Below are positions 52,701 to 60,100 of a stretch of DNA of 64,000 bases, piece after piece. Within the stretch, counting starts at the first letter, position 1. Every line of letters starts with the position of its first letter. Both the position numbers and the translations under genes were made by a program. The notes below the pieces were generated by a model. It had not been told where the DNA came from. It did not search any database and saw only the letters and a list, made by a program, of their open reading frames with translations. Source of the DNA: Rostratula benghalensis (Eukaryota; Chordata; Aves; Charadriiformes; Rostratulidae); NCBI GenBank assembly GCA_013399305.1, contig VXAI01000015.1:2889329-2953328 (forward strand), read 5' to 3'.

Positions 52701-55506
52701 AGTTTAGTGTGTACAGACAGCACCTCAACAATGATATTGCTTGTGCCAAGGAGCATCCTCCTGTGGTTACCCCTCTGCTTCTTCTGATGGAAGCTCTGTC
52801 CTAATTTGTGCTTCACATGGTTGGTCTGGACTGAAGTGACGGGTGGGGAAACGAACACACAGTTTGTCAAAGGGCATCTGGTCTGGGAGTGAGCAGACCA
52901 CACTCCTTTTGCCACCTGCAAGATATGATTATTCACAGTGTGATTCTTCTGAGGTTAATAAGGATGGCTGTAGAAAGCTAGACTCTAATTTGAGGTTTTT
53001 TGATTGACTCTTAATGGTATCTCATGCACTGGTCAGTAGCATCCAATAACTGCCAGGCACTTCTGACCTTCCTTCCCTTTCTCGTTAAGTAATTTCAGCC
53101 CTATAACAGCACTCAGGCCAGACAAGCAGTGAATTTCCTGGGTGATAATTGCATTTCTTTGGTGGCTCAGACCTTCACCCCGCAGCATCCTGTCTCACAG
53201 CACACAAGCCACGTAGCTGGCTCCATTTTGCAGTTTTTTTGGCATTTGGACACCACACTTTCCTGCTGGGGAAAGAAAGGCAGAATATTGTGCTGGTGGA
53301 ATGACTTTGCGTTTAAACACAGAAGTGAGAGGTAGATTTGACATATTCACCTGTTGCCAAATGAACATTGTTTATTGTCATTTTAATGTGCTCTCCCTCA
53401 ACTGCCTGGAAAGTACCAGTAATTAAGGGGACTACATATTAATTTTGGCAACTTACAAATGAGGACTCCATCGCTGTTATAGTTATCTCGGTGCAACACG
53501 ATAGAGTGAATTACAGAGCCCCTTTTCCCTCTAAATGAGCATCCTCAAACCATCCTTAAGGCTTTGAGGCTTTACTAGAATACAGATTGAAACAAATTGT
53601 AGTAGAGACTAATCAGGTCTGGAAGAGGCAGAATAAAAGGTTTGAAATCAACTTGCCCTCATGGAGATTGTGTTCTTCAGGCCTGCTGTCATCCAGCAGT
53701 TCTGTAGTGGCTTCTTGGGTCACAAGAAACTTTCCAAGGTCCCCAGGAAAAGAAAAGTTAAAAAATAAAATTACTCTCCTGTAAAAATTAACTTGAATAA
53801 TTATGCCTGCTTAAGTTTATTTTATTTAGAAAAACCCGTACCTCTACAATAATAAATGGCCCTCACCTGAAGCCTCTAATTACAGCCCGTAGCATTTACC
53901 ACATGAACAAATTACAGAACAGTTAGGCCTCACACAAAACTGAAATATCAGTGTGATTTTTTATTATGTAGGCCTGAAGCATATGTTAGCAAATTTGCTG
54001 TTATTACCCTCATGATTTTTTTTTAAATAATTTTGGATACTGGTTGCATGGCTGAATTTTTTCAGTCGCACTTATTTAGAAAAAGTAATTAGACTTGTTG
54101 CTATCAATAGCCTCTAACAGAGCTCTTAAGAACAAACTGCATGGCAAATTGACATCGTGTCCTTGTTAAATCAATTCCTGCTGAGTGAGTATGATTTACA
54201 TATCGATTCCTTCACTTTCTTGATTGCCCTTTTGCAGTGAAATAGTGGGTAGGAAATGGTGGGGGGCAGAGGTGTGAAAGCAGGGAATTTTGTGTCCTGT
54301 GAGAGCCCCTGTGTTGATAAAACAAGTTTCCTAAGCTTTGCCCTTGAGCAGCATGTGCCAGACTGGGAAGGTCTCAATGTGGAGGAGGACAAAGGGCTCC
54401 TTGCCAGGACTGTCCCATCCCTGGAGTCCCTGGGGCTGCTGTAAAGGATTTCCCTTTCTTTGCCTTCCCAGCTCGTCCGCTACAGCTCAGAAGGTGTCCT
54501 GCAGCTGGGACCGCTGGGCTCCACGGCTTTTCTGCCTGACTCCAAATGCCTCGTTGACGATGGGAAGGGCAGGACACCGACTCTGAAGAAGTGTGAAGAT
54601 GTACTGAGGCCAGCACAGAGGTTCTGGGATTTCACACAGGTATGGAAGAGTTCTGGGAGCCTCACGGAGATAAATTGGTGAGGAATGGTGCTCTAGAGGA
54701 TATCTGATGAAAGATAAGGAGGTCTTGAGAGGACTGTTCTAGGAATCCCACCTTATGCCTTCTAGAAATGGTCAGATATGTTTTTCATAGGTGGTGTACC
54801 ATCCAGCAATTTTTCTTATTTGTTACTAGAAATTCTGGACTGTGCTTTCTAGGAATTTTTAGTTATCCTTTCTTGGAATATTCTTAATTTCTGTAGCGAT
54901 TGTCAAGAACATACTTGTAATTTTAAAAATTTTTTGAGTGTCTAGGAATTTTTGTTTCTAGAATTTCTGGGATGTTTCTCACATCTTTCTAGGAAATTTT
55001 AGATCTAGAGCTTTAAAATAATTTTTAGGTTTTTCAAAGCTATTATTACAGTTTCTAGAATTTCCTGTATCTTGGGGTCTTTAGTGTTTTTTAGAGATTT
55101 TTATACTGGTTTCTGGGGAATTTTCTAGCAATTCCTAAATGTAGAAAGGAATTCCTTTGGCACTTTCTATGGAATTCTCCTAAAAATTTCTAGCGCTTTC
55201 TAGGGACTTTTATCACTTGATATATAGAGATCTTTCCCAGGCATTTTATAGTCCTTTCTAGGGATTTGCAGGTCTATTACTGTTTTTCTTCTAGTCTGTT
55301 CTCCTTTACTATTCCTTCTTCTAATCCTTCTCTTCTTTTTTTCTTCTTATTCTTCTCAGAATGGTCCAATCATCAGCAGAGACACTGGCCGTTGTCTAGA
55401 AGTGGAAATGTCAAAGGATGCAAATTTTGGGCTCAGATTAGTTGTACAGAGGTGCTCGGGGCAGAAATGGATGATTAGAAACTGGATAAAACATGGTCGG
55501 CACTGA
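40515..55506 (+). CDS. GALNT9: GALNT9, polypeptide N-acetylgalactosaminyltransferase 9, C-terminal 244 residues in five exons (5' part outside window)
   Basis: The joined exons 40515-40700, 44127-44264, 46944-47039, 54472-54639 and 55360-55506 read as one frame of 62+46+32+56+48 residues and end at TGA 55504-55506. Family knowledge: GALNTs are type II Golgi membrane enzymes that transfer GalNAc from UDP-GalNAc to Ser/Thr. The part seen here begins inside the Gal/GalNAc-T motif (VWQCGGS), continues through CSRVAHIER, whose His aligns with the Mn-binding His of GALNT2, and reaches the [10 protein letters not shown] segment. It then runs through a ricin-B lectin domain with repeats alpha (CLDQG, PCHGM), beta (CLVDD, KKCEDV) and gamma (CLEVE, CSGQKW). 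The match to GALNT9 rather than GALNT17 or GALNT18 rests on remembered GALNT9 segments such as RNSKAS, GAE and KDANFGL. The lengths fit residues about 360-603 of the ~603-residue human protein. Human GALNT9 is brain-enriched, and enzyme activity in this subgroup is reported as weak or absent in vitro. No frameshift or internal stop is present. Confidence 0.95.
40701..44126 (+). other. GALNT9: GALNT9 intron (3.4 kb)
   Basis: This phase-0 intron has a gtaagt donor and a ttgtag acceptor. It contains a candidate conserved block at 43480-43740 with an octamer ATGCAAAT. No other gene was seen. Confidence 0.9.
43480..43740. promoter_or_regulatory. Candidate conserved non-coding element with octamer
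   Basis: The stretch includes a POU octamer ATGCAAAT (43642-43649) followed by GTTTAATGG and CTTAATGAC, plus several TTAA-rich words. It sits about 400 bases upstream of the exon at 44127. Confidence 0.3.
44127..44264 (+). CDS. GALNT9: GALNT9 coding exon (catalytic domain to linker)
   Basis: This exon has 138 bases (46 codons), phase 0 at both ends. The acceptor is a T-rich tract ending in ttttgtag and the donor is gtacta, weaker than the others. It encodes [31 protein letters not shown] and ends TVTYGE. The block [14 protein letters not shown] is the family signature at the end of the catalytic domain. The Asn-Asn-Thr just before the end is a possible N-glycosylation sequon (N-N-T). The next residues belong to the linker into the lectin domain. 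Confidence 0.95.
45476..45495. repeat. Perfect 20-base palindrome, NFI-like (TTGGC/GCCAA)
   Basis: CATTGGCAGT is followed by its reverse complement ACTGCCAATG. It contains TTGGC and GCCAA half-sites separated by six bases; the classical NFI palindrome uses five, so the match is near but not exact. It lies in a GALNT9 intron. Confidence 0.8.
46049..46069. repeat. Homopolymer T21
   Basis: Twenty-one T in a row in a GALNT9 intron. No flanking retroelement was recognised, and no polymorphism can be judged from one sequence. Confidence 0.85.
46944..47039 (+). CDS. GALNT9: GALNT9 coding exon (start of lectin domain, alpha repeat)
   Basis: This exon has 96 bases (32 codons), phase 0 at both ends, with acceptor ggttacag and donor gtaaag. 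It begins [17 protein letters not shown] and ends YPCHGMSSQ. The CLDQG block is the first half of the ricin-type alpha repeat; its Asp is the position usually involved in GalNAc binding in active GALNT lectin domains. The Cys of CLDQG and that of PCHGM are the expected disulfide pair. The acidic stretch E-E-D-D is a small local difference from the human sequence as I remember it. Confidence 0.95.
51546..51561 (+). mobile_element. Possible CR1 LINE 3' tail, (ATTCTRTG)2
   Basis: ATTCTATG followed directly by ATTCTGTG fits the 8-base terminal repeat (ATTCTRTG)n known from avian CR1 elements. The sequence before it does not clearly resemble the CR1 3' UTR, so this could be a short 5'-truncated relic or chance. 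Confidence 0.35.
52491..52538. repeat. Imperfect hairpin with T10/A9 centre
   Basis: A G/T-rich arm (52491-52516) ends in ten T and is followed at once by nine A and a C/A-rich arm (52517-52538) that pairs with it imperfectly (GGTTTGGG against CCCCCAAAC). It is an inverted copy pair of the G-run-to-T-run motif found elsewhere in the window. Confidence 0.6.
53790..54200. promoter_or_regulatory. Candidate conserved non-coding element near an exon
   Basis: An AT-rich, motif-dense stretch (AATAATTATG, TCTAATTACAG, AGTAATTAGAC, TTGCTATCAATAG, ATATCGATT) ends about 270 bases before the exon at 54472. Its position allows a role in transcription or splicing; neither is shown. Confidence 0.3.
54472..54639 (+). 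CDS. GALNT9: GALNT9 coding exon (alpha/beta lectin repeats)
   Basis: This exon has 168 bases (56 codons), phase 0 at both ends. The acceptor is a good pyrimidine tract ending in ttcccag and the donor is gtatgg. It encodes [20 protein letters not shown], then [19 protein letters not shown] and ends FWDFTQ. This completes the alpha repeat and covers nearly all of the beta repeat; CLVDD and KKCEDV carry the paired cysteines. It follows a 7.4 kb intron. The exon is markedly more GC-rich than the AT-rich DNA just upstream. Confidence 0.95.
54737..55270 (+). repeat. Degenerate minisatellite with TTTCTAG(G)AATTT units
   Basis: At least eleven related units can be read, among them near 54737, 54768, 54824, 54846, 54940, 54957, 54985, 55052, 55121, 55188 and 55256. 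They share a CTAG core flanked by T-rich sequence on the left and GAATTT or GAAATT on the right; variants include TTTCTAGAATTTC and TTTCTAGGGATTT. Spacing is irregular, from about 15 to 95 bases, which suggests an old array that has decayed or been interrupted. It lies wholly inside the last GALNT9 intron. Confidence 0.75.
55276..55359 (+). promoter_or_regulatory. GALNT9: Extended polypyrimidine tract of the last GALNT9 splice acceptor
   Basis: About 80 bases made almost entirely of T and C (repeated ttctt and cctt words) precede the ctcag acceptor of the last exon. This is much longer than the 15-25 bases usually needed, and could bind polypyrimidine-tract proteins; that role is inference. 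Confidence 0.6.
55360..55506 (+). CDS. GALNT9: GALNT9 last coding exon with stop codon (gamma lectin repeat)
   Basis: The coding part is 147 bases: 48 codons plus TGA at 55504-55506. The acceptor is preceded by about 75 bases of pyrimidine-rich sequence ending in ttctcag. It encodes [41 protein letters not shown] and the C-terminal WIKHGRH. GRCLEVE and QRCSGQKW form the gamma repeat, including its Q-x-W motif. The ending agrees with GALNT9 in length and type (human WIKHARH from memory), so this is the natural C-terminus and not a truncation. Confidence 0.95.
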   Translation, partial: NGPIISRDTGRCLEVEMSKDANFGLRLVVQRCSGQKWMIRNWIKHGRH

Positions 55507-56713
55507 CTGCTGGGGCTGGGAAGCTGCCTCTCCTGCTGTCGAACATTGCTCAGTGTGCCATACCTTGCGAGGCATTTGTCTTAAAGCAAATTAGTTTGAG
55601 CAGGACTTGGCTCTCAAAAGGCCTCCACAGCTGGGCCTTCAAAGGAGAAAAGAAGAAAAGTGAAAGCAGACATGCCCTATTTGACTCTTCCTTGCTCTGG
55701 AAGATGACCTGGGAAGGTTAACAAGAGTTTTCTGTTGCAAAGATAAGAACACCGCTGAAAAGCGGGTTCCTTAGGCTCTCCTAGAGGAATGAATAGACGG
55801 ATGTTTCTATGATGAGCTGAAAGGAGAGATCTCAATACTGCCTCATAAAGAGAGTTCTCTGATGGGTAGCTTTTTAGCTTTAAGTTATTGACTGGTGCAC
55901 AACTCCTGTGGTGAATAATCATGTGCCTTTTTTATTGTACTTCATGTAAAAGGGGACTAGAAAAATCCTACCTTTTCAGCATGTCTGGTTCATTGTACTA
56001 AACAAGTTCTGTAAATAACACTGGAAATACAATATATGATACATTTCAAGGTTGATTGTTTAGGAGTCTCTATTTCTAGAAAGAGACTGTTCTGCTAATG
56101 TTTACAGGTGGTTCTCAACCTTCAAGCTGCTAAAAAGCAGCATTTTAGAGACCTCTTCTAGTTAGCCACAGGTAAATGTTGAGTAGGTATAATAGCCACG
56201 TGCTCCGCTATATTGCCACATTTTACATTTCTTGGCTGTAAAGGCATCACAATATAGCACTTGCATATTTAACTCTATTGAGGCAGTATATGTCTGAAGC
56301 AGGTGGATGAAGTTCTAGAGGTCTCTGTTGGCCCACGGTCCCGAGTACATTCATGTAAGGCTCCCATCCCGCAGTGTGTGCAGGTGCCCAGAAACTGCCT
56401 GGAAGCTGGATGCTCGTCACTTCTGAAAATAAGGTGACTGAGTTAGGTGCCATCTGTGGAATTTAACAACTTTAATCTTCCATTTTGCTACCCATCCTGT
56501 GAAAATGTCAAATGTGAGCAAATACACTTTGTGAGCATTGTCTAGTCAAATTTCCTGAACAAACCAACAACGTCTTTTCAGTATTTGAAAAACAAAGAAA
56601 AACCTAGTGATAAGAGCGCAAATTAGAGCAAGAAAGAGCTAGGCAGCATTTATAAGTACTGTTACTCTGAAAGACAAATATTTCACTCTAGTTTGCCTGT
56701 TGACAGCAGAATT

Positions 56714-56854
56714 TCATAACGTATCGAGTGGTTCATGCAGTGTCCGTGCGTGGGGAGCCAAAGCAAAGATGATGCTGTATCCAAAAGGCTGGTGGAGGTA
56801 ATGATGACCATTGTCCACGTGGCAGGCTTTGAACTGGGGGTCCATGGCAGACAG
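56714..56854 (-). CDS. Possible antisense terminal exon, unidentified (low confidence)
   Basis: This stretch is in the same phase as the candidate exon at 56968-57063 if an AAG acceptor before base 56854 is used. It has 46 open codons then TGA, reading LSAMDPQFKACHVDNGHHYL and ending EPLDTL, with mostly C- or G-ending codons early on. The alternative acceptor ctaacag at 56906 would give a 62-base intron and a stop after ten codons. The opposite strand is also open here (66 codons), so strand choice is uncertain. Confidence 0.17.
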   Translation of the reverse strand: MSAMDPQFKACHVDNGHHYLHQPFGYSIIFALAPHARTLHEPLDTL

Positions 56855-56967
56855 CTTTTCGTTACAGGAGATTCAGTCATGGTGAAGGAGAGACGCAGAT
56901 GGTATCTGTTAGAGTCAGTGTTTAATATTTTATAGTAATTTTTTTTAAAAAAACCCTTTTGTTTTAC

Positions 56968-57063
56968 TGAGCCGGGTAAATAGGTAGCTGCAGACACTGC
57001 AGTAGCGTGAATCTTGGTGATCTGTTTCTTGAAGAGCTTTTGCCATTCCTGTTTCAAGGCATG
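56968..57063 (-). CDS. Possible antisense coding exon, unidentified (low confidence)
   Basis: On the - strand, a pyrimidine tract ending in ttttgttcag is followed by exactly 32 open codons and a donor gtaaaac. The frame reads HALKQEWQKLFKKQITKIHA and ends YLPGS; its basic, amphipathic character and codon texture are protein-like. I do not recognise the protein. Upstream exons were not found, and the same bases lie in the probable GALNT9 3' UTR. It may be a real convergent gene, a decayed copy of one, or chance. Confidence 0.2.
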
Positions 57064-57071
57064 CTGAACAA

Positions 57072-57077
57072 AATAAA
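57072..57077 (+). terminator. AATAAA poly(A) signal, candidate 1
   Basis: This canonical hexamer lies 1.57 kb after the GALNT9 stop and is the first on this strand in the downstream region. On the opposite strand the same bases form part of the pyrimidine tract of a possible splice acceptor, so the site has two competing readings. Confidence 0.45.
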
Positions 57078-57114
57078 ATGGAAGCAAAGTTAAATTTTCG
57101 AGGGCATGATATGT

Positions 57115-57120
57115 AATAAA
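57115..57120 (+). terminator. AATAAA poly(A) signal, candidate 2
   Basis: A second canonical hexamer lies 43 bases after the first, followed within about 40 bases by T-rich and GT-rich sequence. Two closely spaced signals are common at vertebrate 3' ends and raise the likelihood that transcription of GALNT9 ends here. Confidence 0.5.
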
Positions 57121-57140
57121 CTATTTACTTTTTAACATGC

Positions 57141-60100
57141 AAAATCCATTGGTTCTTGTCAGCTCTTGGTTGATTGGTATCCAAAGAGCATATTGCTATG
57201 TTTTGCCCCAATTTTATTTTGAAATAGGGTGTGCAAGGAGTTACCCAAAGCAAATTCTCTTGGAGTTTACTTTTGGCTCATACCTGGTCTTTATTTATGT
57301 CACATGGATCAGAATATGCATGAATGTATACAAAAGAATAATTCTGGGTGAGATTCTAAATATAAAAATGCTTAAAATTCCATGTTTATGGTTGAACATG
57401 ACCTCTTGAACAGTGTGATAAGATGTGCAAGGAGAGGTAGCATCTTTAAGAAAGCAAGTGATACAGTAAAAAATCACGGACAAGCATTCCAGCCTTCCTG
57501 CAGGTCTTAAGCAAGTAGGAAGCTTCAGGCTAAATATAGCTTGGGAGCAGTTGCACTGCATTTAACCTCCTTATTTTAACCTATTAAATTGTTTAAAGGA
57601 TAGTTACCAGGTGTTGAAGGCTTTGTACAGGAGTTCTATTTGTAAGTGAGTTTTCATCTTCTTTCCAGATACAACTTAAAAGGAAAAAATTGTATGAAAG
57701 CTGTATTATTATTTTTTTTTTGTTTACTCTGATGGGGTTTTACTCCATGTAGTATTTCAGCAGAGGGAGGTGAGAAGGGAAAGACAATTTTACCAGGTGA
57801 GTGTTTTGGGGAGTAACATCACAAGTTGTTCACACCATACATAGTCTTCCCAGTTAATAAGTCCTAACTGTTTTATGTGAAGGTGGCTGGAAGCTGAAAG
57901 TAATTACATGACAGTGTGACTACTGAAAGCCTAACTATTAAGAGTTACTGTAAGTTACTATACTCAACAGAAGCTAATATGCCACATGCTGCTTTTGGGG
58001 GGGGGGTTGCCTTTATGTTTTTTCTTTGTCTGGAATTGCCAGCCTACTCTTGGTTAGCAGTGGGGCAGCAAGCCTTTCACATCCTGGGTAAATGAAAAAG
58101 GAAGGCTGAATTTTTGGAGGATTACCGGGTTTTAAATTTACTATCCTAAAAGGTGTGTTGCATCTGTGGGTTTGGAGCTCTGAAGCTGAGAAGACCAGAC
58201 AGATTTGTGTTAACTGGCAGCTATTTCAGTGAAGCAGGACAGCCCTTTGCTACGACACCACCATAATGAACGGGAATGGGGTGTCCTCAGAATTTTGCTA
58301 CTGCAGGTTTTCAGTGCCCATACAAAGCATTTGAATGTGGTCCCAGTGCCTAACAGAAGAAGGGGTCACTCCTGACAAGCTTTGAGTGCAGAGCCCACAG
58401 GCTGCAAAAGCCATTCGAGAACCAGAGTTCCAGCACCAGAAGGAAAGCAGATTTTTGTTATAGTTAAAATGGCTCTCAAATTTACATAAAAATATAAAGC
58501 AATTCAAATAACTCTTAGAGATGGAGTTGGTATTTTCTGTGATTGTTTCAGTAAATCTTAAAAAAACCTGACAATTTCTTATATTTGAAAAATCAATCTC
58601 TTGTATTATTTTTATTTTAGTCTTTATGTGTCTGAACCGCTGATTCGGCTGTGGTATTAACATGGTGACTCTGCCTGTGAGAAAGAGGGTCCCAAATGTT
58701 CTCTCATAAAAGAAATAATAATTTTAAAAGCTTTGAATATTATCTGTTTTGACCAAAGTCTACAGGTCTCTTGTCAGTATTTCACACCTTAATATAATCC
58801 TAAAGTCCTACTTAACTTTGTTTCACATTTTCAGTGTTTCCCACAATGCAGCAGTCTAGATGTTATGAAAAGTATTTAATGTAGTTGTAATATGCCTTGT
58901 GGAGAAAATTCAGATCAGATTCTTCAATTGCTATTTTGTTTGGTTTAGGAGTTTATGGAGTTAAATACCAGGTCCTAGGACAGAAGAATAGAAGGTGAGA
59001 AAGAACATCAAGTCTAGTACACTGCTGTCAAAGGCAAGCCGGTAAAAAAAATAATTGGGTAAGCATGTCCAGATCCCTAGAAACTAGTTTGAGCCTCTTG
59101 GGGGAAAGTTCTCTATCTCCTTTGGAGCTATGAACTGTTTTCCAAGCAGAATTTATTCCTGATTTGATTGGAGCGGTTTGTTTATCAGCCAAAATTGTCC
59201 TCTAGCTTTATTGGCTTACTGTAACCTCTAGTGGAAAACAACTAAGAGGGAAAAGAGCTAAGAAAGGTGTTCCTGAAGGACCCAAAGGATTCCATTACAT
59301 AAAGAGCTATATTGTCCTTATCCATGAGTCGTGAGAACTCTTCAGGACTGTTCCACAACCAAAGAGGTAAACTCCAGCTCCATAGAAGTGATCTAAAACA
59401 AAAATACGGAAACAAACAACAGTTCTTCATACATATTCTCAAAGTGTTGAACTATCTGTTTCTTTTCAATGAATAATTTGGGGCTTGGTGTGTCTGAAGA
59501 CCAGGCCTTCGCAGCCCGTTGGAAACTGTTTATGTTTCTTTGCATCAGCCTGCTCCTTTTTACAAACTGCTCTAGTAGATGAGAACCTTTACTTGCCGTG
59601 TGACAAGGAGTGTAATCTATCTGACATAGGACAGCTGAAATTTTAAGTACTTAAGCCAGAGCTAATAAGATTTAATGAAATAGCACCAGTCCTAATCTGT
59701 TCTTTAGATCAATTACACAGCATGTAATTCCTTCAGTATCCAGTATTCATTTGAAATGGTTCATTAACAGCCATACTAAAGCACATTATGGCCTGTTTTG
59801 GGACCCGATAAGTTCAGTTATAAGAATTTTAATAGAAACTGCAGTTCGGACTGAGTTTGGCATATTATTATTCAGTGAGGACACAAATACCTTTCGGTTT
59901 TTTCATGGAAGGCTTTGGGAAGAAAAAACTGGCAGAATTTGCGTAATTGAAAATATTTCTAGCAATGATGTTCCATTTTTTTACTGCTGCCTGCTTCTTA
60001 CTGCTAATCTAAGTTGATTGGGAGGTCAAGCCACAGATAAAAGGTGGTGTTGCAAATGAGAGGAACTAGCTAACAAGCTGGAAGGAAACCAAGGAATGAT

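Larger units (their letters stand above)
47040..54471 (+). other. GALNT9: GALNT9 intron (7.4 kb)
   Basis: This phase-0 intron has a gtaaag donor and a tcccag acceptor. It contains a possible CR1 tail at 51546-51561, a T10/A9 hairpin near 52491-52538, an A14 run at 52680-52693 and a candidate conserved block at 53790-54200. Open frames in between show no splice-bounded coding signal. Confidence 0.9.
54640..55359 (+). other. GALNT9: GALNT9 last intron (720 bases), filled by a degenerate repeat
   Basis: This phase-0 intron has a gtatgg donor and an ends-in-ctcag acceptor. Most of it is a degenerate array of TTTCTAGGAATTT-like units, followed by a long pyrimidine tract before the acceptor. Confidence 0.92.
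55507..57140 (+). other. GALNT9: Probable GALNT9 3' untranslated region
   Basis: The region starts directly after the stop codon. The first AATAAA on the + strand downstream of the stop is at 57072, and a second follows at 57115, so a 3' UTR of about 1.6 kb is a reasonable inference. The end is placed roughly 20 bases after the second signal, ahead of a GT/T-rich stretch (ttggttcttgtc) that could serve as the downstream element. Part of this region (56.7-57.07 kb) has codon-like structure on the - strand, described separately, so the real transcript end could differ. Confidence 0.55.

Noticed and set aside
59242..59442. - strand segment reading YGAGVYLFGCGTVL after a good acceptor, resembling an antigen-receptor J segment
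   Set aside because: There is no recombination signal heptamer/nonamer at the right place and no GT donor after it; judged chance.
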